From positions 32,978-96,977 of the forward strand of contig CAYNXB010000001.1 in the NCBI GenBank assembly GCA_964401045.1: 64,000 nucleotides of DNA. Reading direction: 5' to 3'. The translations under genes were made by a program, and so were the position numbers. The stretch is from CAYNXB01 sp964401045. GTDB lineage: Bacteria > Pseudomonadota > Alphaproteobacteria > Sphingomonadales > Sphingomonadaceae. Under the pieces are notes generated by a model that was not told the DNA's origin, searched no databases, and saw nothing but the letters and a program-made list of their open reading frames with translations. Positions 52,158-60,056 of this stretch are shown in pieces (the first letter of the stretch is position 1; each line of letters begins with the position of its first letter).

Positions 52158-53069
52158 TTGGCCACCGCACCACTTACCGTCGACGAACAGCAGGCGGTCG
52201 ACCGCTTCCGCAAGGAAGTCGTCGAACCCTCGATGAGCAAGCTGGTCGTGCTCGACTTCTGGGCCGAGTGGTGCGGGCCGTGCAAGGCGCTTGCACCCAC
52301 GCTCGAGAAGGTTTGCGGCGAATATGCCGACAGGGGCGTGGTCCTCGCCAAGCTCAACGTCGACGAGGAGCCGTTCATCGCCGCGCAGTTCCAGGTGCGC
52401 TCGATCCCCACCGTCTACGCGATGTTCCAGGGCCGCCCGGTGGCCGATCTCACCCCGGCGCGTGGCGAGAGCCAGTTGCGCGAGGCGCTCGACGAGCTGC
52501 TCCGCCAGCTTCCGATCGGGGGCGGTGACGCGCAGGCGCAAGCCGATATCGAACAATTCGTCGCGATGGGCGAGCAGGCGCTGGGCGAAGGCGACGGCGA
52601 GCGCGCTGCGGGGATCTTTGCCCAGGTGATCGAGATGGCGCCGGACAACGCCACGGTGCAGGCCGGCCTGGTCCGCGCGCTGGTTGCGGCCGGACGGATC
52701 GAGGATGCGCAGGCGGCACTGGCGGCCGTGCCCAAGGCGCTTGCCGCCGATCCGGCACTCGCCTCGGCGAAGGCCGCGCTCGAGCTGGCCGCCGACCGCC
52801 CGGACGATTCCGAGCTGCAAGCTCTGCGTGCGCTTGCTGCGGAAGCGCCCGCGGACCAGCAGAAGCAGTTCGATTTCGCGAGCGCGGCGTTCGCCGCCGG
52901 CAGCCGCGACGAGGCTGCCGAGACGCTCCTCAAGATGATCGGCAGCGATCCCGAATGGAATGAGGGCGCGGCTAAAGCCAAGCTGCTGCAGATCTTCGAA
53001 GCGGTCGGGCTAGAGGATCCGTGGGTGGCCGGAAACCGGCGCAAGCTTTCGCTGTTGTTGTTCGGCTAG
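52158..53069 (+). CDS. Thioredoxin-TPR co-chaperone (YbbN/CnoX-like)
   Basis: 303 residues. A thioredoxin domain at about 10-115 with the complete W-C-G-P-C pair (about 37-41) is followed by TPR-like helices from about 130 (E-Q-A-L-G-E-G-D-G-E-R-A-A; A-L-V-A-A-G-R-I-E-D-A-Q). CnoX-type proteins hold oxidised clients and hand them to GroEL. Here the catalytic cysteines are both present. Start TTG 52158 after AGGGGAG. Next gene starts 4 bases after its stop, so they form a pair. groL itself is at the right end of the window. Confidence 0.92.
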   Translation: MATAPLTVDEQQAVDRFRKEVVEPSMSKLVVLDFWAEWCGPCKALAPTLEKVCGEYADRGVVLAKLNVDEEPFIAAQFQVRSIPTVYAMFQGRPVADLTPARGESQLREALDELLRQLPIGGGDAQAQADIEQFVAMGEQALGEGDGERAAGIFAQVIEMAPDNATVQAGLVRALVAAGRIEDAQAALAAVPKALAADPALASAKAALELAADRPDDSELQALRALAAEAPADQQKQFDFASAAFAAGSRDEAAETLLKMIGSDPEWNEGAAKAKLLQIFEAVGLEDPWVAGNRRKLSLLLFG

Positions 53070-53073
53070 GGTC

Positions 53074-53688
53074 ATGAACGAAACGCGCCTGTCGATCTTC
53101 CCGCTATCGGGCGCCATCCTGTTCCCGGGGCTGCAATTGCCGTTGCACATCTTCGAGCCGCGCTATCGCGCGCTGGTGGGCCACTCGCTCGCGCGCGACC
53201 GGCGGATCGCGATGATCCAGCCGCAGCAGGCGTTTGAAGGTGCGCAGCTGTTCGACGTGGGCTGTATCGGCCGCATCGGCGATGTCGAGGCGATGGAGGA
53301 CGGGCGCTACAACATCGTGCTCGAAGGCGAACGGCGCTTCCGCGTGCTGCGCGAGCTGGATGTTAAGACCCCGTTCCGGCAGGTCGAGGGCGAACTGCTC
53401 GATGAGCCGGACGACGAGGTATTGAGCTCGATCGAGCGCGCCAGCTTCGAGCGCGAGGCGCGTAAGTTCGCCGACGCGCAGGGCTACGCGATCGACTGGG
53501 ATTCGGTTGCCCGGCTCGACGATGTGTCGCTGATCAACGGCGTATCGCAGATTGCCCCGTTCGACGCGGCCTCAAAACAGGCGCTGCTCGAAGCCCCGAA
53601 CCTCGCCGAGCGGTGCGAGCTTCTGGTCCAGCTGATGCAGTTCTTCGGCATGGGCGATCCCGACGAGAACCGCGTGACTCTTCAGTAG
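53074..53688 (+). CDS. LON peptidase substrate-binding-domain protein
   Basis: 204 residues, with the Lon N-domain pattern L-S-I-F-P-L-S-G-A-I-L-F-P-G near the start and H-I-F-E-P-R-Y-R near 28-35, and no ATPase or protease domain. These stand-alone domains bind substrates or act as adapters, and sit beside thioredoxin-type genes in many alphaproteobacteria. It is co-transcribed with the thioredoxin-TPR gene. Function beyond proteostasis is not known. Confidence 0.93.
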   Translation: MNETRLSIFPLSGAILFPGLQLPLHIFEPRYRALVGHSLARDRRIAMIQPQQAFEGAQLFDVGCIGRIGDVEAMEDGRYNIVLEGERRFRVLRELDVKTPFRQVEGELLDEPDDEVLSSIERASFEREARKFADAQGYAIDWDSVARLDDVSLINGVSQIAPFDAASKQALLEAPNLAERCELLVQLMQFFGMGDPDENRVTLQ

Positions 53689-53697
53689 CGTTAGGCG

Positions 53698-54321
53698 CTA
53701 GATCCCGAAGCTGCCCCGCAGTCCGTCGATCACGTATTGCGCCGCCAGAGCGCCGAGTAGCACGCCGAGCAGGCGGGTGATGACCGCCTCTACTTTCGCG
53801 CCGAGCGCTTTCATCAGCGGCCCGGCGGCGAGCAGCGAAAGCAATGTCAGCAGCATCACCGCGGCTAGCGCGGCAAGCACCGTGAGTGTGCCTTCGAAGC
53901 CATGTGCGCCGCCGGCGAGCAGCATGATCGAGGCGATCGCGCCGGGCCCGGCCATCATCGGCATCGCCATCGGGAACACCGAGACATCCTCGACCTCCGG
54001 AGTGGCCATGACCTTCTCGGCCCGTTCCTCGCGCCGCTGGGTGCGCTTCTCGAACACCATGTCGAGCGCGATCAGGAACAGCATCAGCCCGCCCGCGATC
54101 CGGAAGCTGTCGAGCTCGATGTGAAGCGAGCGGAGCAAGTCCTCGCCGACGAGCGCGAAGCCAAGCAGGATCAGCGTCGCGATCACCGTCGCGCGCACCG
54201 CCATCGACCGGCGCTGGTGCGGCGTCGCGCCATGGCTGAGCCCGGCGTAGATCGGTGCACAGCCGGGTGGGTCGATCACCACGAACAGGGTGATGAAGGA
54301 GGAGAGAAACAGCTCGACCAT
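53698..54321 (-). CDS. MarC-family inner-membrane protein
   Basis: 207 residues with about six helices. V-I-D-P-P-G-C-A-P-I-Y near the N-terminus and a later A-G-P-G-A-I-A-S-I-M-L-L are the family motifs. MarC was once linked to antibiotic resistance but its function remains unclear. Last gene of a six-gene minus-strand series; start 3 bases after the lipoprotein stop. Convergent with the Lon-domain gene, 9 bases between stops. Confidence 0.92.
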   Translation of the reverse strand: MVELFLSSFITLFVVIDPPGCAPIYAGLSHGATPHQRRSMAVRATVIATLILLGFALVGEDLLRSLHIELDSFRIAGGLMLFLIALDMVFEKRTQRREERAEKVMATPEVEDVSVFPMAMPMMAGPGAIASIMLLAGGAHGFEGTLTVLAALAAVMLLTLLSLLAAGPLMKALGAKVEAVITRLLGVLLGALAAQYVIDGLRGSFGI

Positions 54322-54324
54322 GAG

Positions 54325-55005
54325 TTATTGCGATCCCGCTTCGACGTCAGAAGTCAGCACAGTCTTCATTTCGCCATCGACCAGCATTTCCACCGCCAGG
54401 TGCCGGGCGCCGCCCTCGGCTAGGTGCCACTGGTAGCGGAGCGTTCCGTCGTTCGAAACCTTTGTTCCTGCCACCACCGCCGCTACCTGGCCGCTTCGCC
54501 CGCGCGCGCAATCGGCCACGCTCGCCTGCACGAATTCCGGGGCCTCGACCGGCGTCGCCAGCGCATCGCCCTGATCCAACACCCACTTGTAGTCGCCGTC
54601 CCTTTGCTGCCGCTGCCACGCCGTGGTGAAATAGCCAGCCGAGCCGTCGGGCCGCTGCCATGCGCCCTTGGTCACCGCGAGCGTGCCGTCGCAGCTAGAC
54701 CACACCTGATACGGTTGCCAGGTCACCGCCTTTGCCGGGTTCTGCTGCTTCTTCAGCCAGTTTTTCGCATTGACCGGCTCCGGCACGAACATCACCGCAT
54801 CCTTGGCGGCATATTCGGCGAATGCGGTCCACTGGCCCTTTTCCTGCGCCATACGGGCGAAGGCGAGTTCGGTCGCGATGACCGCGCTGGGATTGGCGGC
54901 GGGTGGCAAGTCGCGTCCTAAATCGCCGCGACGATGCCCGTCGCCTCCTCCTGTGCAGGCTGCAAGCGCGAGCGAGGCGACGATGACGCCGGTATATCGG
55001 ATCAC
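54325..55005 (-). CDS. Hypothetical lipoprotein, 226 residues
   Basis: N-terminal signal peptide with lipobox L-A-A-C17. The body contains an SnoaL/DUF4440-like start (A-F-A-R-M-A-Q-E-K-G-Q-W-T-A-F-A-E-Y-A) and a conserved W-Q-P-Y-Q-V-W-S-S-C-D-G-T segment, suggesting an NTF2-like cone. Start ATG overlaps the folD stop by 4 bases. It is probably in the outer membrane or periplasm; no catalytic role seen. Confidence 0.8.
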   Translation of the reverse strand: MIRYTGVIVASLALAACTGGGDGHRRGDLGRDLPPAANPSAVIATELAFARMAQEKGQWTAFAEYAAKDAVMFVPEPVNAKNWLKKQQNPAKAVTWQPYQVWSSCDGTLAVTKGAWQRPDGSAGYFTTAWQRQQRDGDYKWVLDQGDALATPVEAPEFVQASVADCARGRSGQVAAVVAGTKVSNDGTLRYQWHLAEGGARHLAVEMLVDGEMKTVLTSDVEAGSQ

Positions 55006-55892
55006 AGGCTATCCTCGGACAGGGCGATATGTTCGCGGCGATAGGCGGAAACCAGCGCGTTGTGCAGCAGAACTGCGATCGTCATCGGCCCGACGCCGCC
55101 GGGTACCGGCGTGATCGCGCCGGCGACCTCGCTCGCGGCGTCGAAATCGACATCGCCGACCAGCCGCGTCTTGCCGTCTTCACCGTCTACCCGGTTGATG
55201 CCGACATCGATCACCGTCGCGCCCGGCTTGATCCAGTCCCCCTTTATCATCCCGGGACGGCCGATTGCGGCGACGACCACGTCGGCCTGGCGGACCACGT
55301 CCGGCAGGTCGCGCGTGTGACTGTGGGCAATCGTGACGGTGCAGTCTGCGTCGACCAGCAGTTGCGCCATCGGGCGACCGACGATGTTCGAGCGCCCGAG
55401 CACGACCGCATCGAGGCCATCGAGTTTGCCGAGCCGGTCCTCCAGCAGCATCATGCAGCCAAGCGGCGTGCACGGCACGAAGCCCTTCTGGCCGACCGCG
55501 AGCCGTCCGGCGTTGATCACGTGGAACCCGTCGACATCCTTGTCCGGGTCGATCGCCTCGATCACCTCGTTCTCGTCGAGGTGATCGGGCAGCGGAAGCT
55601 GCACGAGGATGCCGTCGACACCGGGATCGGCATTGAGCGCGTGAATCCTGCCAAGCAGCTCCTCGCGGCTGGTTTCGGCGGGCAGCTTGAACTCGTAGGA
55701 ATTCATTCCGGATTCCACGGTCGCCCGGGCTTTCGAACGGACGTAGACTTCGCTCGCGGGGTCCTCGCCGACAAGAACGACCGCGAGGCCCGCCTTGCGC
55801 CCCGCCTCCCGCTCGAAGCGGACGGCCGCTTCGCCGATCCGATGGCGCAGCCCTCCCGCGAAGGCTTTGCCGTCGATCAGCGCCGCGGTCAC
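55002..55892 (-). CDS. folD: Methylenetetrahydrofolate dehydrogenase/cyclohydrolase
   Basis: 296 residues, bifunctional one-carbon enzyme using NADP. Seen: V-G-E-D-P-A-S-E-V-Y-V-R-S-K (with catalytic Lys), Q-L-P-L-P, P-C-T-P-L-G, G-R-S-N-I-V-G-R-P, and G-G-V-G-P-M-T. All are invariant in FolD. GTG start. Between yggT and the lipoprotein in the minus-strand series. Confidence 0.97.
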   Translation of the reverse strand: MTAALIDGKAFAGGLRHRIGEAAVRFEREAGRKAGLAVVLVGEDPASEVYVRSKARATVESGMNSYEFKLPAETSREELLGRIHALNADPGVDGILVQLPLPDHLDENEVIEAIDPDKDVDGFHVINAGRLAVGQKGFVPCTPLGCMMLLEDRLGKLDGLDAVVLGRSNIVGRPMAQLLVDADCTVTIAHSHTRDLPDVVRQADVVVAAIGRPGMIKGDWIKPGATVIDVGINRVDGEDGKTRLVGDVDFDAASEVAGAITPVPGGVGPMTIAVLLHNALVSAYRREHIALSEDSL

Positions 55893-55902
55893 AGCCGGGC
55901 GC

Positions 55903-56196
55903 TCACAACGTCGCTACCGCCATGTTGTTGACGATGATTTCGAGGATGGTGAGGCCGATGATCAGCACCAGCGGCGAGAAGTCCATCGCCCCGGTCGCCG
56001 GGAGCAGCCGCCGGATCGGCCGCAACAGTGGCTCGAGCAGCGCGTTGATCGAATCATACACCGCGACGAAGAACTGGTTGCTGCGCCCGAGCACGTTGAA
56101 GGCAAACAAGAGCCCGATCACAAACTGGACGATGACGAGCATCACCAGCACGTTGATCAGCACGCTCAGGATCTGGGCGATGGTGAGAAGCAGCAC
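55903..56196 (-). CDS. YggT-family membrane protein
   Basis: 97 residues, two hydrophobic segments (about 8-36 and 70-95) flanking L-L-E-P-L-L-R-P-I-R-R, the family motif. YggT proteins are linked to osmotic or cell-division processes but lack an assigned mechanism. GTG start. 10 bases ahead of folD. Confidence 0.94.
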   Translation of the reverse strand: MLLLTIAQILSVLINVLVMLVIVQFVIGLLFAFNVLGRSNQFFVAVYDSINALLEPLLRPIRRLLPATGAMDFSPLVLIIGLTILEIIVNNMAVATL

Positions 56197-56276
56197 AAGT
56201 CGGCCTTTCGCTGGGTGACGTCCGGCGAACCGTCTAGCCGAGGCCCGGCAAGCGTATCAACCTGATAAGACGCTGG

Positions 56277-56825
56277 CTACTTGTCCCATTCAAGGCGTTC
56301 CAGGTGCCAGCGCAACTGTGACGGTGTCGCGCCGTCCACGTCGTTGACCCTGCGCAAGGTCATGGTGCCCTCGCGCAAATAGGTTCCTCCGCTGCGCGTG
56401 GTGCCGCTAAGCGTCACGGGAACCTCGTAGTAGATCGATCCCGCGGCACCTTCGGAAGTTCCCTCGCCGATCGCGGCGTTGACCGTGCGGTAGTCCGCGA
56501 ACGTATCGGCATATTCCGACGCGCTCTGCCCGGTGCGCTCCGCGTATTCGCCGAACAGCGCGTAGGCCGGGCCGAACGCGCGGTCCTCCATCGCCGATGC
56601 CCACGCGAGCAGCAGGTTACGTGCACCTTTCTCGCCCTTCTCGGCATCGGCGGTGAGCCGCGGCGGGGTGTAATCCCGCACCGGCGCGCTCGCGGTCGGG
56701 GTGGGTGAGGGCGCCGGCGACGCAACGGGACCGGGGTCGGGCGTCGAGGCCCCTTCCGTGGTCGCGGGTTGCTGCGGGCCGCAGGCGGCCAGCGGCAGGA
56801 CGAGGAAAAGGGCCAGTTTACGCAT
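56277..56825 (-). CDS. Hypothetical lipoprotein, 182 residues
   Basis: Signal peptide with lipobox L-A-A-C (Cys about 15), then a proline/threonine-rich linker (about 20-55) and a globular C-terminal part with M-E-D-R-A-F-G-P-A-Y. ATG 56825 overlaps the argB stop (ATGA). The frame reads further upstream into argB and was not used. Similar small lipoproteins downstream of argB occur in sphingomonads; role unknown. Confidence 0.82.
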   Translation of the reverse strand: MRKLALFLVLPLAACGPQQPATTEGASTPDPGPVASPAPSPTPTASAPVRDYTPPRLTADAEKGEKGARNLLLAWASAMEDRAFGPAYALFGEYAERTGQSASEYADTFADYRTVNAAIGEGTSEGAAGSIYYEVPVTLSGTTRSGGTYLREGTMTLRRVNDVDGATPSQLRWHLERLEWDK

Positions 56826-57724
56826 CACTTGTTCCTGATCAGCGTACCCGCGCCACGCGAGGTGAAGAATTCGAGCAGCATCGCGTGCGGTACGCGCCCG
56901 TCGAGCACCACCGCCGCTTCGCACCCGGCCTCGACCGCCGCGACGCAGGTTTCAAGCTTAGGAATCATGCCGCCGGAAACGGTTCCATCGTTACGCAGGC
57001 GGGTCACGTCGCCCGGCGTCAGGTCGGTCAGCAGTTCGCCGTTTTTGCCGAGTACTCCGGCAACGTCGGTCAGCAGGAACAGCCGCGCCGCCCCCAGCGC
57101 CGCCGCGAGCGCCCCGGCCATCGTATCGGCATTGATGTTGTAGGTGTGCCCGTCCTCGCCCGCGCCGATCGGTGCGACCACAGGGATGATCCCGGCCCCG
57201 ATCGCGGTTTCGAGGATGGTGATGTCGACCTTTGACGGCTCACCGACGAAGCCGAGGTCGATCGCGCGCTCGATGTTGCTCTCGGGGTCTTTGGCGGTGC
57301 GCTTGACCTTGGTCGCGGTGACGAGGTTGGCGTCCTTGCCCGAAATACCGAGCGCCTTGCCGCCCGCCCCGGCAATCCAGCCCACCAGCTGCTTGTTGAT
57401 CCCGCCGGAGAGGACCATCTCGGCGATCTCGGCCGTCGCTGCGTCGGTCACCCTCAGGCCATCGACGAATTCGCTCTCGACGCCGAGCTTCTTGAGCATC
57501 GCACCGATCTGCGGCCCGCCGCCGTGCACGACCACCGGGTTGATCCCGACTGCCTTGAGCAGCACGATATCTTCGGCAAAATCGCGTGCCGCCTTGGGAT
57601 CGCCCATCGCGTGGCCGCCGTATTTCACCACAAAGGTGCGCCCGGCGTAGCGCTGGAAGTAAGGCAGCGCCTCGATCAGGATTTCGGCCTTGGCCAGCAT
57701 CTGGGGGTCGTCGCTCGCGCTCAT
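56825..57724 (-). CDS. argB: Acetylglutamate kinase
   Basis: 299 residues. Arginine pathway kinase phosphorylating N-acetylglutamate. Seen: V-V-K-Y-G-G-H-A-M (catalytic Lys), V-V-H-G-G-G-P-Q-I, N-I-N-A-D-T-M-A-G-A, and the sensor-like G-G-M-I-P-K-L. ATG 57724 has GAGAGG upstream; an ATG 15 bases earlier would put that site inside the gene. First gene of the minus-strand series. Confidence 0.97.
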   Translation of the reverse strand: MSASDDPQMLAKAEILIEALPYFQRYAGRTFVVKYGGHAMGDPKAARDFAEDIVLLKAVGINPVVVHGGGPQIGAMLKKLGVESEFVDGLRVTDAATAEIAEMVLSGGINKQLVGWIAGAGGKALGISGKDANLVTATKVKRTAKDPESNIERAIDLGFVGEPSKVDITILETAIGAGIIPVVAPIGAGEDGHTYNINADTMAGALAAALGAARLFLLTDVAGVLGKNGELLTDLTPGDVTRLRNDGTVSGGMIPKLETCVAAVEAGCEAAVVLDGRVPHAMLLEFFTSRGAGTLIRNK

Positions 57725-57897
57725 GGGCACCTCTCGCATTGGCGCGGGCCGTAAGGTCGGGCCTGATGATTGGCAAGCCGCGGGGAAAATGGGCGCGTCA
57801 ACCTTAACTCCTTGGCAACCGCTTTGTGGCAGCTTTGGAAAGTCCCGCGATCCGTGTCCCGCGCGCGGTGCACGGGACTAGCGGGTGGAGGTGAGCG

Positions 57898-58053
57898 ATG
57901 AGCAGCACCGACAACGACACCCGCCGCCCCGACCGCCGCGACAGCGATCGCCGCGGTTCGGAGCAGCCGTTCGCCGGCGATGAGCGCCGCGTCTCGCAGC
58001 GCCGCACCGGCGCCGAACGCCGCCGCGCGCCACGCGTTCGCCTGCAGGATTAA
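57898..58053 (+). CDS. Small Arg/Asp-rich protein, 51 residues
   Basis: Begins at ATG 57898 with GTGGAGG 7 bases upstream. Composition is dominated by Arg and Asp, with R-R-P-D-R-R-D and G-D-E-R-R repeats, no hydrophobic core and a C-terminal R-V-R-L-Q-D. It would be disordered and could bind nucleic acid; that is a guess from charge only. Upstream lies a 173-base gap to argB (divergent). Not recognised. Confidence 0.5.
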   Translation: MSSTDNDTRRPDRRDSDRRGSEQPFAGDERRVSQRRTGAERRRAPRVRLQD

Positions 58054-58115
58054 CCTCCTCCATTAGGGCTAGCCCTCAATAGCCCTTCCACCATGCGCGC
58101 CGCACAGTGCGCTCC

Positions 58116-58775
58116 ATGAGCAGGCCGGATCGCCTTTCCACCTACCGTCGTGCCGCGGGCGGCTCCCGCGCCCATTTCTATGCCTCGCGCCAGGGCGCGC
58201 CGGGGGGCGAGGGCACGGGGGGCGGGTTCGTTTCGCTGACGGTGCTGTTGCCGCTGGCGACGTTCGCCGCGGTATTCCTGTGGAACGGCCCGCCGTCCGG
58301 CTTCGCGGCGATGTGGGACGATGCCGGGAAGGGTGACGTCGAGATGCGGCATCTCTACACCGCCAGCGAGACAGAGCTTGCGCGCGAGCGGTGGCCGACC
58401 ACCCCGGCGATGCTCGACGGCGCTCAGCCACGCTTCCCGATCTGCGAAGGCGGCCGGCGGGCCAACTGCGTCGTCGATGGCGACACCTTCTGGTATCGCG
58501 GCGAGAAGATCCGCATCTCCGACATCAACACGCCCGAGGTGAGCAAGCCGGATTGCTCGCGCGAGGCCGCGCTCGGCGCGCGGGCGACGGAGCGGCTGCA
58601 GGATCTGCTCAATCAGGGCGCTTTCGAACTCGGGCCCGATCCTTCGGGACGCGATACCGATCGCTACGGCCGCAAGCTGCGCACTGTGAATCGCAATGGG
58701 GAAAGCATGGGTGAAAGGCTGGTCGGCGAAGGTCTCGCCGAACGCTGGAAAGGTCGCCGCTCGAGCTGGTGCTAG
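58116..58775 (+). CDS. Thermonuclease-family protein (SNase-like)
   Basis: 219 residues with one N-terminal membrane segment (about 42-60) after a basic stretch, then the staphylococcal nuclease core: C-V-V-D-G-D-T-F-W-Y, I-R-I-S-D-I-N-T-P-E and D-R-Y-G-R. These carry the calcium Asp residues and Arg/Glu catalytic groups. It is probably anchored and faces the periplasm. Its stop codon shares the bases CTAG with the stop of the KTSC gene on the other strand. Confidence 0.9.
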   Translation: MSRPDRLSTYRRAAGGSRAHFYASRQGAPGGEGTGGGFVSLTVLLPLATFAAVFLWNGPPSGFAAMWDDAGKGDVEMRHLYTASETELARERWPTTPAMLDGAQPRFPICEGGRRANCVVDGDTFWYRGEKIRISDINTPEVSKPDCSREAALGARATERLQDLLNQGAFELGPDPSGRDTDRYGRKLRTVNRNGESMGERLVGEGLAERWKGRRSSWC

Positions 58776-59005
58776 AGCGCCCACAGCTCCTCATCCGCCA
58801 CCGGTTCGTCCGCCAGCTCGGTGTAGCGATAGTCGTATCGGATATGGGCGTTGAAGAAGCGCCCCTTGGAAAATGCCTCGCGGAACGCCTGCGCGACCTC
58901 TTCGGGGACGTCGGCGTAGCAATAGCGCCGCCCGCTGACGAACGTCACATCGAGGGTATGGCGCTCGGGATGATAGACGAAGCCGCGGATGACCGTGCTG
59001 GGCAT
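58772..59005 (-). CDS. KTSC-domain protein
   Basis: 77 residues beginning M-P-S-T-V-I-R-G, with V-T-F-V-S-G-R-R-Y-C-Y near 20-30 and F-S-K-G-R-F-F-N near 45-52, the KTSC-domain pattern (domain found alone and at the end of some lysyl-tRNA synthetases). ATG 59005 is preferred to a GTG 15 bases upstream because family members start there. Function unknown; the domain may bind RNA. Confidence 0.85.
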   Translation of the reverse strand: MPSTVIRGFVYHPERHTLDVTFVSGRRYCYADVPEEVAQAFREAFSKGRFFNAHIRYDYRYTELADEPVADEELWAL

Positions 59006-59039
59006 ATCGGTACAACGCACGAAACAGCGATCGGCTTCC

Positions 59040-59249
59040 GCGGGCTTGCGAACCCAAACCTCAGATGAACAAGCACATTTCGCCGTGCTTTGCGCGCGGC
59101 CCGCCGTAACCGCGGGAGCCTTCCCGCGCCCCGCGCATACCTGCTGAACGATCTGAGATAGCAGCCCGCCGGCCTTCCCTCCCCAGTCCCGGACCGGCGT
59201 GGCTCAAACGAAGGGCGGCCGCCAGATGGCGTGCCGCCCTTCTCTTTTT
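59040..59249 (+). ncRNA. Candidate structured RNA with intrinsic terminator
   Basis: No coding region fits this gap. Nested perfect pairings are: GCGGGCT (59040-59046)/AGCCCGC (59163-59169); CTCAGAT (59060-59066)/ATCTGAG (59151-59157); inside them hairpin AAGCAC/GTGCTT (59071-59090) and GCGCGG (59094-59099)/CCGCGC (59131-59136) enclosing CGCGGGA/TCCCGCG with a 4-base loop (59111-59128). A strong terminator with T-tract ends at 59249 in the plus direction. The layout of a long closed rod with side bulges recalls 6S-type regulatory RNA, but I cannot confirm the family. Strand is set by the terminator. Confidence 0.45.
59210..59249 (+). terminator. Strong intrinsic terminator
   Basis: GAAGGGCGGC (59210-59219) pairs perfectly with GCCGCCCTTC (59233-59242); the T-rich tail TCTTTTT follows at 59243-59249. 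It points in the plus direction and ends the candidate RNA. It may also serve the minus-strand methyltransferase gene that stops at 59249, though the T-tract on that side is poor. Confidence 0.75.
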
Positions 59250-60007
59250 CAGCCAGGCTTGCGCATGCGTAGCGTGAATTGATCGGTCTTGCCACGGATG
59301 GCGGGGTCGAACACGTTGGCGGTGCGTGGATCGGCAGTCGCGGCGTAGAGGTCGCTCTGCGCTTCGAGCACGAAGCCAGCGGCCTTCAGCGCGTCGATCG
59401 CCGCCTGCCGGTCGATGCGGTGCAACGCGGAGGTGGTGGTCGTGCCGCTTCCGTCCGCTGCGCTGTGATCGACCACCACCAAGATCCCGCCGGGCTTGAG
59501 CGCGGCGTAGAGCGCGGCGATGGCCTTGGGCCCGGTGCCGGGCGGCATCTGTTCGATGAACAGGTCGTGGAAGTTCTGCACGGTGATGATCGTGTCGAGC
59601 GGCTCGGGGAACGACGGCGCCGCGACCGGCCCGCGCAACGGTACGACATTGGCGCGCCCGGCGACTGCTGCGTCCTGTTCGGTCCCGTAGGCCGGGCGGA
59701 AGCCGATGAACTCGGCCGGCTGGAACGCGTAGACTTTGCCCGCAGGCCCGACGAGTTTCGACAGGATGCGCGTCCAGTAACCACCACCCATGATGTAATC
59801 GCCGACCTTCTCGCCGGGCGAAATCTGGGCGAATGCGAGCAGCTCGGCCGGTTTCCGCGCTGCGTCGCGCTCGCGTTCCGCGGCAGGTCGCTGCGGATCG
59901 TTGAGCGCGGCGGCGTAGTCCGCGGGCGGGCTGGAAGCGCCGGGATCGGCGGCGGGAACGCATGCTGCGAGCGCAATGGCGAGCGGCAAGGCGAATAGTA
60001 TGCGCAT
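59249..60007 (-). CDS. Exported class I methyltransferase-like lipoprotein
   Basis: 252 residues. The signal peptide has lipobox L-A-A-C16. The mature part resembles a SAM-dependent methyltransferase: V-G-D-Y-I-M-G-G-G-Y-W-T (motif I region, with G-G-G in place of G-x-G-x-G), Y-A-F-Q-P-A-E and L-K-P-G-G-I-L-V-V-V-D-H. GGGAGAG precedes ATG 60007; an earlier in-frame ATG 36 bases upstream has less support. An exported protein with a SAM fold is unexpected because SAM is cytoplasmic. Confidence 0.85.
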   Translation of the reverse strand: MRILFALPLAIALAACVPAADPGASSPPADYAAALNDPQRPAAERERDAARKPAELLAFAQISPGEKVGDYIMGGGYWTRILSKLVGPAGKVYAFQPAEFIGFRPAYGTEQDAAVAGRANVVPLRGPVAAPSFPEPLDTIITVQNFHDLFIEQMPPGTGPKAIAALYAALKPGGILVVVDHSAADGSGTTTTSALHRIDRQAAIDALKAAGFVLEAQSDLYAATADPRTANVFDPAIRGKTDQFTLRMRKPG

Positions 60008-60056
60008 GATCGGCTCTCCCTGTTGTGGAGAGCGGTCTAGCACCGATCGCCCGCGC

